From JAOUEA01 sp038249195 (GTDB taxonomy: Bacteria; Actinomycetota; UBA4738; HRBIN12): 64,000 bases of DNA. Below the pieces are notes generated by a model. That model saw only the letters and a list, made by a program, of their open reading frames with translations, was not told the origin of the DNA and made no database searches. Both the position numbers and the translations under genes were made by a program. Of this stretch, positions 39,992-47,637 are shown in pieces; within the stretch, counting starts at the first letter, position 1, and each line of letters opens with the position of its first letter. The stretch covers positions 248,001-312,000 of the forward strand of contig JBBRWM010000003.1 in NCBI GenBank assembly GCA_038249195.1, given 5' to 3'.

Positions 39992-41595
39992 CCGGCCCCT
40001 GGTTCGCCGAGGAGCGATTCACCGCGCAGGAGCGCGAACGGCTGCGACCGCACTTCACCAACCTCGAAGGCCCGGTGTTTGCGCTCGTGGACCTGCCTGA
40101 GGCCGTGAAGGGGGCGTTGTTCGCCCGATACTCGCGCAGCACCAGATCGCTGCGACGCCTGTACCTCGACGAATTCTCCGAGGACGCGGCCCCGGCGGCC
40201 GGCCCGGCATCCGAGGCGGGACGGGCGAGGGCGGAGCGGCTGTACGAGAGCGTCTTCGTGGAGTACGGCGACGACTCGGTCGCCCAGCTCGGCGGCGTTC
40301 ACCTGGCCTGCGAGCAGGCCTCCCAACTGCTCGCCAAGGCGCTCGAATGGGGGCGGCTGGCCGCCTACCTCGAACAATCGACCCGGTACATGCGCTACGA
40401 CGGGAAGCCCGGCGGCAGGTGGCGCGCCTGCGTTCCGGGCGAGCTCACCGGCACCCCGTTGGAGGCGCGCTACGAGGCGTTCCTCGACGAGGTCTTCTCG
40501 GCCTACGGGCGCATGTACGAGCCCGTGGAAACGTACTTCAAACGACGGTACCCGCAACAGCCAACCGACAGCGACTTCGTCTATCGCCAAACGATCATGG
40601 CCAAGACGTGCGACACCCTGCGCGTGCTGCTGCCTGCGGGAACCCGGTCGAACCTCGGGATCTACGCGACGGGCCAGTCGTACGAGCAGCTGTTGATGCG
40701 GCTCGCCACGCACCCGCTCCAGGAGATGCGCGATTACGGCGACCTCATGACCGTCGAACTGCGCAAGGTGATCCCCGAGTTCCTGAAGCGGGTGGACGTG
40801 GCGGAGCGCGGCGTGGCATGGAGCCGCTACTGGCAGGACAATCGCAGGCGCGTCGAGGAGGTCGCGACGCGCGTGCTCACCGACGTGAAGCCGGAAGCGC
40901 GCGAGGAGGTCACGCTCGTCGAATGGGACCCCGAGGGCGAGGTGAAGGTCGCGGCCGCCGCGCTCTACGCCGCCTCGGGCTTGCCCGACGATCAGCTCCT
41001 GAGCCTGGTCCGCGCCATGCCGCCCGCACAACGCGAAGAGATCCTGCGGGCGAGCGTGGGGGAGCGCGTCAACCGCCGGCACAAGCCCGGCCGCGCGTGG
41101 GAGCGCACCGGGTATCGCTTCGACGTCTTGTGCGACTTCGGGGCGTTCCGCGATCTCCAGCGCCATCGGACGCTCACGCTCGAATGGCAGCGGCTCAGCA
41201 CCGAGCACGGCTACGAGACCCCTCCCCAGGTGGACGAGGCGGGCGTCCGAGAGGACTGGGATCGCGTGATGCAGGCGAGCGCGGAGATGGAGGGGGCACT
41301 GCTGGACGCCGCGATGCCGGAGGTCGCGCAATATGCCGTGGCGATGGCCTTCCGCATCCGATTCGTCATGCAGATGACCGCGCGCGAGGCGATGCACGTC
41401 GTCGAACTCCGTTCCCAGCCCTCGGGGCACCCTGTGTACCGTCGGGTCGCGCAGACCATGCATCGGCTCATCGACGAACAGGCCGGTCATCACGCCATCG
41501 CGCGAGACTTCACGCACGTGAGCCACGCGGACGTCGACCTCGAACGACTCGAGGCGGAGCGTCGCACGGAGGCCAAGCGCGCCGCGCGGGGTTAG
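39988..41595 (+). CDS. Tandem ThyX-like protein (double FAD-dependent thymidylate synthase fold)
   Basis: A 535-residue protein containing two ThyX-like halves. The first (to about residue 270) has FARYSRSTRSLRRLYLDEF, VEYGDDSVAQLGG and a ThyX-motif stretch EWGRLAAYLEQSTRY, where RHR-x7-S has become WGR-x7-S. The second has QRHRTLTLEWQRLS, keeping RHR but with the serine two residues late, then FVMQMTAREAMHVVELR. ThyX normally is about 230 residues and makes dTMP from dUMP with FAD and methylenetetrahydrofolate. Whether either half keeps activity is unclear; the first resembles a degenerate or structural copy. GTG 39988 overlaps the pknB stop, so it is translated with the operon. Confidence 0.8.
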   Translation: MTGPWFAEERFTAQERERLRPHFTNLEGPVFALVDLPEAVKGALFARYSRSTRSLRRLYLDEFSEDAAPAAGPASEAGRARAERLYESVFVEYGDDSVAQLGGVHLACEQASQLLAKALEWGRLAAYLEQSTRYMRYDGKPGGRWRACVPGELTGTPLEARYEAFLDEVFSAYGRMYEPVETYFKRRYPQQPTDSDFVYRQTIMAKTCDTLRVLLPAGTRSNLGIYATGQSYEQLLMRLATHPLQEMRDYGDLMTVELRKVIPEFLKRVDVAERGVAWSRYWQDNRRRVEEVATRVLTDVKPEAREEVTLVEWDPEGEVKVAAAALYAASGLPDDQLLSLVRAMPPAQREEILRASVGERVNRRHKPGRAWERTGYRFDVLCDFGAFRDLQRHRTLTLEWQRLSTEHGYETPPQVDEAGVREDWDRVMQASAEMEGALLDAAMPEVAQYAVAMAFRIRFVMQMTAREAMHVVELRSQPSGHPVYRRVAQTMHRLIDEQAGHHAIARDFTHVSHADVDLERLEAERRTEAKRAARG

Positions 41596-41613
41596 GCGGT
41601 CCGCGGGGGAAAA

Positions 41614-41631
41614 CCCCCGGAGTTCCGGGGG
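41614..41631 (+). terminator. Hairpin after the thyX-like gene, with competing alternative stem
   Basis: CCCCCGG-AGTT-CCGGGGG forms a perfect 7-bp stem followed by only TT, so it is a strong hairpin with a weak U tract. The same CCCCC can instead pair with GGGGG at 41605-41609 across AAAA, giving two mutually exclusive stems. It lies 18 bp after the thyX-like stop and 36 bp before the HU -10 region. Confidence 0.5.
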
Positions 41632-41649
41632 TTGCGGGCCTGAACCGTG

Positions 41650-41655
41650 TATGGT
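41650..41655 (+). promoter_or_regulatory. -10 box TATGGT, candidate promoter of the HU gene
   Basis: TATGGT lies 36 bp before the HU start codon. The expected -35 position falls on the hairpin at 41614-41631, and no consensus -35 is visible. Confidence 0.35.
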
Positions 41656-41669
41656 CGGACGAACGACCT

Positions 41670-41685
41670 ACACCTGGGGAGGTGT
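41670..41685 (+). promoter_or_regulatory. Hairpin enclosing the HU ribosome binding site
   Basis: ACACCT-GGGG-AGGTGT is a perfect 6-bp stem with a GGGG loop. The Shine-Dalgarno GGGGAGGTG lies in the loop and 3' arm, 6 nt before the ATG at 41692, so in the folded mRNA the site would be partly closed. This could be a translational switch or simply a strong structured leader. Confidence 0.45.
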
Positions 41686-41691
41686 CTAGCA

Positions 41692-41964
41692 ATGAACAAG
41701 TCCGAGCTCATCGACGCCGTTGCGGACCGCACCGGAGTCGCCAAGTCCACGGTCGACGAAGTCCTCAAGGGCATGACCGAGACGATCGAGACCACCGTCG
41801 CCACCGGCGACAAGATCCAGATCCCCGGCTTCGTTTCGTTCCAGAAGGTGCAGCGCGCCGCGCGCACCGGTCGCAACCCGCAGACCGGCGACACCATCAA
41901 GATCCCGGCCAGCGCCACCGTCAAGGTGACGGCCGGCGCGCGTCTCAAGAGCGCGGTGAAGTAA
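41692..41964 (+). CDS. hup: HU-family DNA-binding protein
   Basis: A 90-residue nucleoid protein of the HU/IHF family. MNKSELIDAVADRTG forms the helical dimerisation part, and GDKIQIPGFVSFQ plus ARTGRNPQTGDTIKIPAS give the GF-SF and R-x-G-R-N-P-x-T-G motif of the beta arms that bend DNA; it ends with FKAG-equivalent VTAGARLKSAV. It lacks the long lysine-rich tail of mycobacterial HupB, so it is the short form. It has a strong ribosome binding site in a hairpin and a terminator downstream, so it is a single-gene unit. Confidence 0.97.
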   Translation: MNKSELIDAVADRTGVAKSTVDEVLKGMTETIETTVATGDKIQIPGFVSFQKVQRAARTGRNPQTGDTIKIPASATVKVTAGARLKSAVK

Positions 41965-41990
41965 GCCGCCCGTTTCACAACGCCACACCG

Positions 41991-42015
41991 ACGGCCCGGC
42001 CTCGCGCCGGGCCGT
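41991..42015 (+). terminator. Terminator-like hairpin after hup
   Basis: ACGGCCCGGC-CTCGC-GCCGGGCCGT has a perfect 10-bp stem 27 bp after the hup stop, with only TT following. A G+C-rich stem with few Us is usual for actinobacterial terminators. Confidence 0.7.
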
Positions 42016-42065
42016 TCGGCTGTCCCGGGCTGGCGGCTAGCTCGTTTCGGTACGCTGGAACACCC

Positions 42066-42236
42066 ATGGGCCGCGAATCCCTCCTGCTCCTTGCCGTCTC
42101 CATGTTGATCGCCGCCGCCGCGGTGGTGGGCATCAGCGGATGGGTGCTCGTCGTGCGCGACCGTCGTCTCGTAAGAGCGGGCGTCGCCACATCGGGAACC
42201 TCCAGCACCCATCCCGAGGACCGCGAGGAGCGCTGA
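42066..42236 (+). CDS. 56-residue single-helix membrane protein at the head of the his operon
   Basis: A 56-residue protein with one membrane helix (LLLLAVSMLIAAAAVVGISGWVLVV, residues 6-30), a basic segment (RDRRLVRAG) and a polar tail (TSGTSSTHPEDREER). The stop and the hisD start share one base (TGATG), so hisD translation is coupled to it. TACGCT at 42051-42056 lies 9 nt upstream and no ribosome binding site is seen, which suits a leaderless operon start. It is not a histidine-rich leader peptide (one His only), so attenuation is unlikely. No family is recognised. Confidence 0.6.
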   Translation: MGRESLLLLAVSMLIAAAAVVGISGWVLVVRDRRLVRAGVATSGTSSTHPEDREER

Positions 42237-43534
42237 TGCTCGAGTTCCTCGACCTGCGCGAGCGGGGCGAGCGTCTCGAAGCCACGCGGCTCGAGATCGA
42301 TCCCACCGTGGCCGACACGGTCGCCGGCATCTTGCAGCGCGTGTTCGTGGAGGGCGATGAGGTCCTCGTCGAGCTCTGCCATCGATTCGACGGGGCCGAT
42401 CTCACCAAGAGCGGGATCATGGTCACGGACGACGAGTTCGCGCGGGCAGACGCCGAGATGCCTCCCGAGCTCGCGCACGCGATCGACGCGTTGATCGAGC
42501 GCCTGAAGCCGTTCCATGCTCGCCAGCTCCCGCACGAGTGGCGCGACGAGAAGGACGGCGTTCGGTTCGGCGAGATCGTGCGCGCGCTCGCGTCGGTGGG
42601 CTGCTATGTCCCCGGTGGCCGCGCGGTGTACCCCTCCTCGGTGTGCATGACGGTCGTTCCGGCCGTGGTGGCCGGGGTGGAAGAGATCGTGGTGTGCACC
42701 CCCCCGCAGGCAGACGGGAGCGTCCCCCCGGCCGTGCTGTACGCGGCGCGCACCGCCGGCGCCACACACGTTGCCAAGACCGGTGGTGCGCAAGCCGTGG
42801 CCGCCATGGCGTACGGCACCGAATCCATCCCTCGCGTCGACCGGATCGTGGGACCCGGGAACGCGTACGTCACGGAGGCGAAACGCCAGGTCGCGGGCAC
42901 GGTCGGGATCGATGGCCTCGCGGGCCCCTCTGAGCTCACGATCGTGGCCGACGGCACGCTCGACGCCCGGCTCGTGGCCCTGGACCTCATCGCGCAGGCC
43001 GAGCACGATCCCGAGGCGCGGACCTTCTTCGTGACCACCGCTCCCGAGCTCGTGGAGGCCGTGGACGAGGCGTTGGAGCTGGCGGTGCGCACCGCGGGAC
43101 GGCGCGAGATCATCGACACCGCCCTGGGCTACACCAAGGCCGTGGTGGTCCGCGACCTGGCCCAGGCCGCCGAGGTCGTGAACGAGCTCGCCTCCGAGCA
43201 CGTCCTGGTCCTGCTCCCCGACCCCGAGTCGTTCGTCGGGAACATCCGCAACGCCGGCGCGCTGTTCCTGGGTCGGGCGACGGCGGTGCCCTTCGGAGAC
43301 TATGGGGTTGCCTCGAACCACGTGCTGCCCACCGCCGGGACCGCGCGCTTCGCGAGTGGACTCCGAGCCTCCGACTACGTCACGGTCTCCTCCGTCGTGG
43401 AACTGAGCGCCGAGGCCGCCGCGCGCTTCGCGCCGTCCACGGCCGAGATCGCATGGGCCGAGGGGCTCGTGGGCCACGCCAAGGCCATGCAGGCGCGCGC
43501 CGAAGCCGGCGATCCGAGAGAGATCGAGTCGTGA
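42236..43534 (+). CDS. hisD: Histidinol dehydrogenase HisD
   Basis: A 432-residue zinc enzyme catalysing the last two steps of histidine synthesis, histidinol to histidine, with NAD. Seen are YVPGGRAVYPSSVCMT, VDRIVGPGNAYVTEAKR, GIDGLAGPSE, DLIAQAEHDPEA (zinc ligands Gln/His/Asp) and SEHVLV, NAGALFLG, PTAGTARFASGL. It is the first enzyme gene of the operon, starting one base inside the stop of the small membrane protein and ending in a GTGA overlap with hisC. Confidence 0.97.
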   Translation: MLEFLDLRERGERLEATRLEIDPTVADTVAGILQRVFVEGDEVLVELCHRFDGADLTKSGIMVTDDEFARADAEMPPELAHAIDALIERLKPFHARQLPHEWRDEKDGVRFGEIVRALASVGCYVPGGRAVYPSSVCMTVVPAVVAGVEEIVVCTPPQADGSVPPAVLYAARTAGATHVAKTGGAQAVAAMAYGTESIPRVDRIVGPGNAYVTEAKRQVAGTVGIDGLAGPSELTIVADGTLDARLVALDLIAQAEHDPEARTFFVTTAPELVEAVDEALELAVRTAGRREIIDTALGYTKAVVVRDLAQAAEVVNELASEHVLVLLPDPESFVGNIRNAGALFLGRATAVPFGDYGVASNHVLPTAGTARFASGLRASDYVTVSSVVELSAEAAARFAPSTAEIAWAEGLVGHAKAMQARAEAGDPREIES

Positions 43535-44589
43535 CGCCGCGTGCGCTCCCGCGGCCCGGCGTCCGCGACGTCGAGCCTTATTCGTCGCCTCAGCTCGCCG
43601 TGCCCGTCCGGCTGAACACCAACGAATGTCCCTTCCCCCTGCCGAAGGACTTCACGGACGAGCTCGCCGAGGCCATCCGCGATCAGCCCTTGAACCGCTA
43701 CCCGGACGGGCAGATGACGCGGCTGCGCGAGGGCCTCGCCGCCCGCCACGGCCACGCCGTGGAGGGCACGTGGACGGCGAACGGCTCCAACGAGGTGCTC
43801 GCCGAGCTCCTCATGGCGTACGGGGGAGCGGGCCGGGGCGTCGCGATCTTCGAGCCCACGTACCTGCTGCACGCGCGGCTCGCGAGGCTCACCCAGACGG
43901 AGGTGGTCTCGCAGCGGCTCGAGCCTCCCTTCCACCTGAGCGAGGACGCCATCGCCGACGCCCTCGACGCGGACCCAGACGTGATCCTCGTCTGCTCGCC
44001 CAACAACCCCACCGGCAACGCGCAGTCGCTCGCGTCCATCGATCGGCTCGCCGGGGCCACCTCGGCGCTCGTCGTCGTCGACGAGGCGTACGTGGAGTTC
44101 GGAGGCGAGAGCGCACTCGGCCTGACGGCGGACCACGCCAACCTCGCCGTCGTGCGGACCTTCTCGAAGGCGTTCGCCCTGGCCGGAGCCCGTGTGGGCT
44201 ACGTGCTCACCAGCCCGGATGTGGTCGGCGACCTTCAGCGGGTTCGCCTCCCCTACCACCTCTCCACGCTCACCCAGGCCGCGGGCATCGTCGCGCTCGC
44301 CCACGCGGACGAGGCGCTGGGCCTGCTGGAAGCGATCCGCGTCCAGCGCGACCGGATCGTCGCGGCGCTGAGCGGGATGGACGGCGTGACCGTGTATCCC
44401 TCTGACGCCAACTTCGTCCTGTTCATCCCGCCCGAACCGGCCGCCGACGTGTGGCAGGGCCTCCTCGAGCGGGGCGTGCTCGTCCGCGACCTTTCCACGG
44501 TCGTGCCCGGGGCGCTGCGCGTGACGGCCGGGGCCGAGCACGAGGTCGATCGCTTCCTCGACGCACTCCGCGAGGTCCTGTCCGCGTGA
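43531..44589 (+). CDS. hisC: Histidinol-phosphate aminotransferase HisC
   Basis: A 352-residue PLP enzyme that makes histidinol phosphate from imidazole-acetol phosphate and glutamate. It shows LNTNECPFPLP, NGSNEVLAELL, CSPNNPTGN, VVDEAYVEFGG and RTFSKAFALAGARVGY, the last carrying the PLP lysine. GTG 43531 overlaps hisD and the end overlaps hisB by GTGA, so the operon is tightly coupled. Confidence 0.96.
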   Translation: MTPRALPRPGVRDVEPYSSPQLAVPVRLNTNECPFPLPKDFTDELAEAIRDQPLNRYPDGQMTRLREGLAARHGHAVEGTWTANGSNEVLAELLMAYGGAGRGVAIFEPTYLLHARLARLTQTEVVSQRLEPPFHLSEDAIADALDADPDVILVCSPNNPTGNAQSLASIDRLAGATSALVVVDEAYVEFGGESALGLTADHANLAVVRTFSKAFALAGARVGYVLTSPDVVGDLQRVRLPYHLSTLTQAAGIVALAHADEALGLLEAIRVQRDRIVAALSGMDGVTVYPSDANFVLFIPPEPAADVWQGLLERGVLVRDLSTVVPGALRVTAGAEHEVDRFLDALREVLSA

Positions 44590-45170
44590 GCAGGACCGCC
44601 GCCGTCGCGCGCGCCACGAACGAAACGGAGGTTCGCGTTCAACTGGACCTGGACGGCAGCGGCGTTTCGGCCGCCGATACCGGGATCCCGTTCTTCGACC
44701 ACATGCTCGAGCAGCTCGGGAAGCACGCGGGCTGGGACCTCGACGTGGCATGCAAGGGGGACCTCGAGGTCGATGGCCACCACACCGTGGAGGATTGCGG
44801 TCTCGCCGTGGGCCAGGCCCTTGCCGAGGCGCTGGGCGACAAGGCCGGCCTTCGCCGATTCGCCTCCATCACCGTGCCTCTGGACGAGGCCGCCGTGGAG
44901 GTCGTCCTCGATCTTGCCGGGCGCACCTTCGTCGTCTACGACGTCGACGTTGCCGTGGAGACCATCGGCGGTTTCGACACGGGACTGCTCGAGGACTTCG
45001 TCAGGGCGTTCGCCCAGAGCGCGAACGTCACGATCCACGTGCACCTTCGCTACGGGCGTTCGCCCCACCATGTCTGCGAGGCCGAGTTCAAGGCGCTTGC
45101 CAAGGCGCTCGGCGATGCGTGCGCCCGCACGGGGCGAGGCGGCGTTCCGTCCACGAAGGGAACGCTCTGA
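44586..45170 (+). CDS. hisB: Imidazoleglycerol-phosphate dehydratase HisB
   Basis: A 194-residue dehydratase converting imidazoleglycerol phosphate to imidazoleacetol phosphate with manganese. It holds the two histidine motifs, FFDHMLEQLGKHAGWD and DGHHTVEDCGLAVGQA, and the later FVRAFAQSANVTIHVHLRYG and HHVCEAEFKALAKAL. It is the monofunctional form, without the phosphatase domain of enterobacterial HisB, so histidinol-phosphate phosphatase must be encoded elsewhere. Its stop shares one base with the hisH start. Confidence 0.96.
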   Translation: MSRTAAVARATNETEVRVQLDLDGSGVSAADTGIPFFDHMLEQLGKHAGWDLDVACKGDLEVDGHHTVEDCGLAVGQALAEALGDKAGLRRFASITVPLDEAAVEVVLDLAGRTFVVYDVDVAVETIGGFDTGLLEDFVRAFAQSANVTIHVHLRYGRSPHHVCEAEFKALAKALGDACARTGRGGVPSTKGTL

Positions 45171-45778
45171 TGCCCACGATCGCCGTCCTCGACTACGGAT
45201 CGGGCAACCTGCACTCCGTTTCGCGCGCGATCGCGCGGGTCGGCGGCGAGCCTCTCGTCACCGGTGAGGACGCGGAGGTCTCGGGGGCCGACGCCCTGGT
45301 GATCCCGGGGGTCGGGCACTTCGGGGCGTGCATACGTGCGATCTGCCACCGTGGCTTGGACGAGACGATCCGCGCGTTCTGCGCCGGCGGCCGTCCCGTG
45401 TTCGGGGTCTGCGTGGGGATGCAGGTCCTGTTCGAAGGCAGCCAAGAGGACGCCGCGGCCGGCCTCGGCGTCCTCGGCGGGATCTGCCTGCGCCTGCCCG
45501 ATGGCGTCAAGGTGCCCCACATGGGGTGGGACACGGTGCGATGGACCGAAACGCATCCCTACGTCGCCGGCATCCCCGAGGACACGCGCTTCTACTTCGT
45601 GCATTCCTACGCCCCGGCCCTCGTCGACGCGACCGTTGGCGTGAACGACTACGGGCGAGCGTCGAGCGCGGCGGTCGCGCGCGGGAACGTGTTCGCCACC
45701 CAGTTCCACCCGGAGAAGTCCGGCGAGGCCGGGCTCCAGGTCTACGAGCACTTCGTGAAGGACGTGGCCGCCCGATGA
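45170..45778 (+). CDS. hisH: Imidazole glycerol phosphate synthase subunit HisH (glutaminase)
   Basis: A 202-residue class I glutamine amidotransferase that supplies ammonia to HisF. The triad is Cys in FGVCVGMQVLFEGS, His and Glu in QFHPEKSG; the N-terminal DYGSGNLHSV is typical of HisH. The cysteine loop VCVGMQ has V where many have L, which is tolerated. It overlaps hisA by ATGA. Confidence 0.96.
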   Translation: MPTIAVLDYGSGNLHSVSRAIARVGGEPLVTGEDAEVSGADALVIPGVGHFGACIRAICHRGLDETIRAFCAGGRPVFGVCVGMQVLFEGSQEDAAAGLGVLGGICLRLPDGVKVPHMGWDTVRWTETHPYVAGIPEDTRFYFVHSYAPALVDATVGVNDYGRASSAAVARGNVFATQFHPEKSGEAGLQVYEHFVKDVAAR

Positions 45779-46476
45779 TCGTCATCCCCGCCATCGACCT
45801 GCGTGGAGGACGTGCCGTGCGCCTGGTCCGCGGCGACCCCGGCAAGGAGACCTCGTACGCGGACGACCCCGTCGCGGTGGCCGAGCGCTTCCAGGAAGAG
45901 GGCGCGCGCCGGCTCCACGTCGTCGACCTCGACGCCGCCCTCGAACAGGGCGACAACCACGAAGTCGTGGCGGCGATCTGCCATTCGGTGGCGATCCCCG
46001 TCCAGGTGGGCGGCGGGATGCGGACCCTCGAGGACATCGGAGCGCTCGTGGAGGCCGGCGCCTCGCGGGCGATCCTGGGGACCGCGGCCGCGGCGGACCC
46101 GACCTTCGTCTCTCGGGCGGTCGAGGAGTTCGCCGAACGCGTCGTGGTCGCCGTGGACGTCCGCGGCGGCCGCGTGATGGTCAAGGGATGGAAGGAGGAG
46201 GGCCCGGCCGTGGAGGCTGCCATCGCCGCGCTGGACGACGCGGGCACGCCGCGGTACCTCGTGACGTCGATCGCTCGCGACGGGACGCTCGACGGACCGG
46301 ACCTTCGCCTATACACGCAGGTGCTGAAGCTCACGCAGACCCCCGTGATCGCGAGCGGAGGGGTGCGTGATGCGGATGACATCTGGGCTCTGCGCGACCT
46401 GGGCGCTGAGGCCGCCGTGGCGGGCAAGGCGCTCTACGAGCGCACGCTGAAGCTCTCGCAGGTCATCCGGGGCTAG
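45775..46476 (+). CDS. hisA: Phosphoribosylformimino-AICAR phosphate isomerase HisA (possibly bifunctional PriA)
   Basis: A 233-residue (beta-alpha)8 barrel that isomerises ProFAR to PRFAR. It has VIPAIDLRGGRAVRL, VVDLDAALEQGDN, VQVGGGMRTLEDI, two phosphate-binding GG motifs and TSIARDGTLDGPDL. In many actinobacteria this gene encodes PriA, which also performs the TrpF reaction; nothing in the sequence excludes that, and no trpF is in the window, but the residues that decide it cannot be judged by eye. Confidence 0.94.
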   Translation: MIVIPAIDLRGGRAVRLVRGDPGKETSYADDPVAVAERFQEEGARRLHVVDLDAALEQGDNHEVVAAICHSVAIPVQVGGGMRTLEDIGALVEAGASRAILGTAAAADPTFVSRAVEEFAERVVVAVDVRGGRVMVKGWKEEGPAVEAAIAALDDAGTPRYLVTSIARDGTLDGPDLRLYTQVLKLTQTPVIASGGVRDADDIWALRDLGAEAAVAGKALYERTLKLSQVIRG

Positions 46477-46483
46477 GGCACCG

Positions 46484-47248
46484 TTGCTCGCGAAACGACT
46501 GATCCCGTGCCTCGACGTCGACGCCGGACGCGTCGTGAAGGGCACCAGGTTCCAAGACATGCGGGACGCGGGCGACCCCGTGGCCATGGCTGCGCACTAC
46601 GACCGCGAGGGGGCCGACGAGCTGGTGTTCCTCGATATCACGGCGACCATCGAGGGTCGCAAGGCGACCCTCGACGTGATCTCCCGGGTCGCCGAACAGG
46701 TGTTCATCCCGCTCACCGTGGGCGGCGGCGTCACCAACGAGGACGGCGTGAACGAGCTGCTGCGCTCGGGTGCTGACAAGGTGGCCCTGAACAGCGGTGC
46801 CGCGCGGGAACCGGCCCTCTTGCAACGGTGCGCCGACCGGTTCGGGACGCAGTGCATGGTGGTTGCGATCGACGCGAAGCGTGCGGGAAGCGCCGGCCGC
46901 TGGGAGGTCTTCATGGACGCGGGCCGCACGGGCACCGGCCGCGACGCGGTGGCGTGGGCCGTCGAGGCAACCACCGAACGCGGCGCCGGTGAGGTCTTGC
47001 TGACGTCGATGGATCGCGACGGAACCGGCGAAGGCTACGACCTGGCGCTCGTGCGCGCCATCACGGATGCCGTGCGCGTTCCGGTGATCGCGAGCGGCGG
47101 GGCCGGAGACCTCGAGCACTTCGCCGAGGCGCTCACGAGGGGTGGGGCGGACGCGGTCCTCGCCGCGAGCCGCCTGCACTTCGGCCGGCTCACGATCCGT
47201 GAGATCAAGGACTACCTCGCCGAGCGATCCGTCACGGTGCGCCGATGA
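46484..47248 (+). CDS. hisF: Imidazole glycerol phosphate synthase subunit HisF (cyclase)
   Basis: A 254-residue barrel that forms imidazoleglycerol phosphate and AICAR from PRFAR and the ammonia from HisH. It shows LIPCLDVDAGRVVKG (Asp 11 equivalent), FLDITAT, LTVGGGV, DKVALNS, LTSMDRDGTG (second catalytic Asp) and VIASGGAG. The start is TTG 46484, giving LAKRLIPCLDV; no ATG or GTG is available close by. It lies 7 bp after hisA and overlaps hisI by 4 nt. Confidence 0.96.
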   Translation: MLAKRLIPCLDVDAGRVVKGTRFQDMRDAGDPVAMAAHYDREGADELVFLDITATIEGRKATLDVISRVAEQVFIPLTVGGGVTNEDGVNELLRSGADKVALNSGAAREPALLQRCADRFGTQCMVVAIDAKRAGSAGRWEVFMDAGRTGTGRDAVAWAVEATTERGAGEVLLTSMDRDGTGEGYDLALVRAITDAVRVPVIASGGAGDLEHFAEALTRGGADAVLAASRLHFGRLTIREIKDYLAERSVTVRR

Positions 47249-47625
47249 GCGGCGGCGTGGACCGGGGCCCGGTCGACCTCGACGATCTTGCCTGGGACGA
47301 ACGTGGGTTGGTCCCCGTGATCGCGCAGGACGCCGAGGACGGGACCGTCCTGATGATGGCCTGGGCGAACCGCGCGGCGCTCGAGCGCACCCTCGCGGAA
47401 GGGGTCATGGTCTATTGGAGCCGTTCGCGGCGCGAGCTCTGGCGCAAGGGCGAGACGAGCGGGCACGTGCAGCACTGGGAGTCGTTGCACGTGGATTGCG
47501 ACGGCGACGCCGTCGTGGCCCGCGTCCACCAGGTGGGAGCCGCCTGTCACACCGGGGAGCGCACCTGCTTCTTCCGCAGCCTCCACGGCACCGACGGTGG
47601 GCCCGCAGAAGACCCGCGTCGGTAG
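47245..47625 (+). CDS. hisI: Phosphoribosyl-AMP cyclohydrolase HisI
   Basis: A 126-residue zinc enzyme opening the adenine ring of PR-AMP. Motifs are LVPVIAQDAEDGTVLMMAW, YWSRSRRELWRKGETSGH, DCDGDAVVARV and the zinc-binding CHTGERTCFF. It is monofunctional, not fused to HisE, and no hisE is found in the window, so PR-ATP pyrophosphatase must be encoded elsewhere. Confidence 0.96.
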   Translation: MSGGVDRGPVDLDDLAWDERGLVPVIAQDAEDGTVLMMAWANRAALERTLAEGVMVYWSRSRRELWRKGETSGHVQHWESLHVDCDGDAVVARVHQVGAACHTGERTCFFRSLHGTDGGPAEDPRR

Positions 47626-47628
47626 ACT
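47623..47628 (+). promoter_or_regulatory. -10 box TAGACT, possible internal promoter before hisG
   Basis: TAGACT overlaps the hisI stop and ends 9 nt before ATG 47638. It may give hisG its own leaderless transcript. Confidence 0.35.
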
Positions 47629-47637
47629 CCGGCTCGC

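Noticed and set aside
39604..41526. A 640-codon open frame on the minus strand opposite pknB and the ThyX-like gene
   Set aside because: Same reason: antisense to well-supported genes, with low-complexity composition and no recognisable fold.
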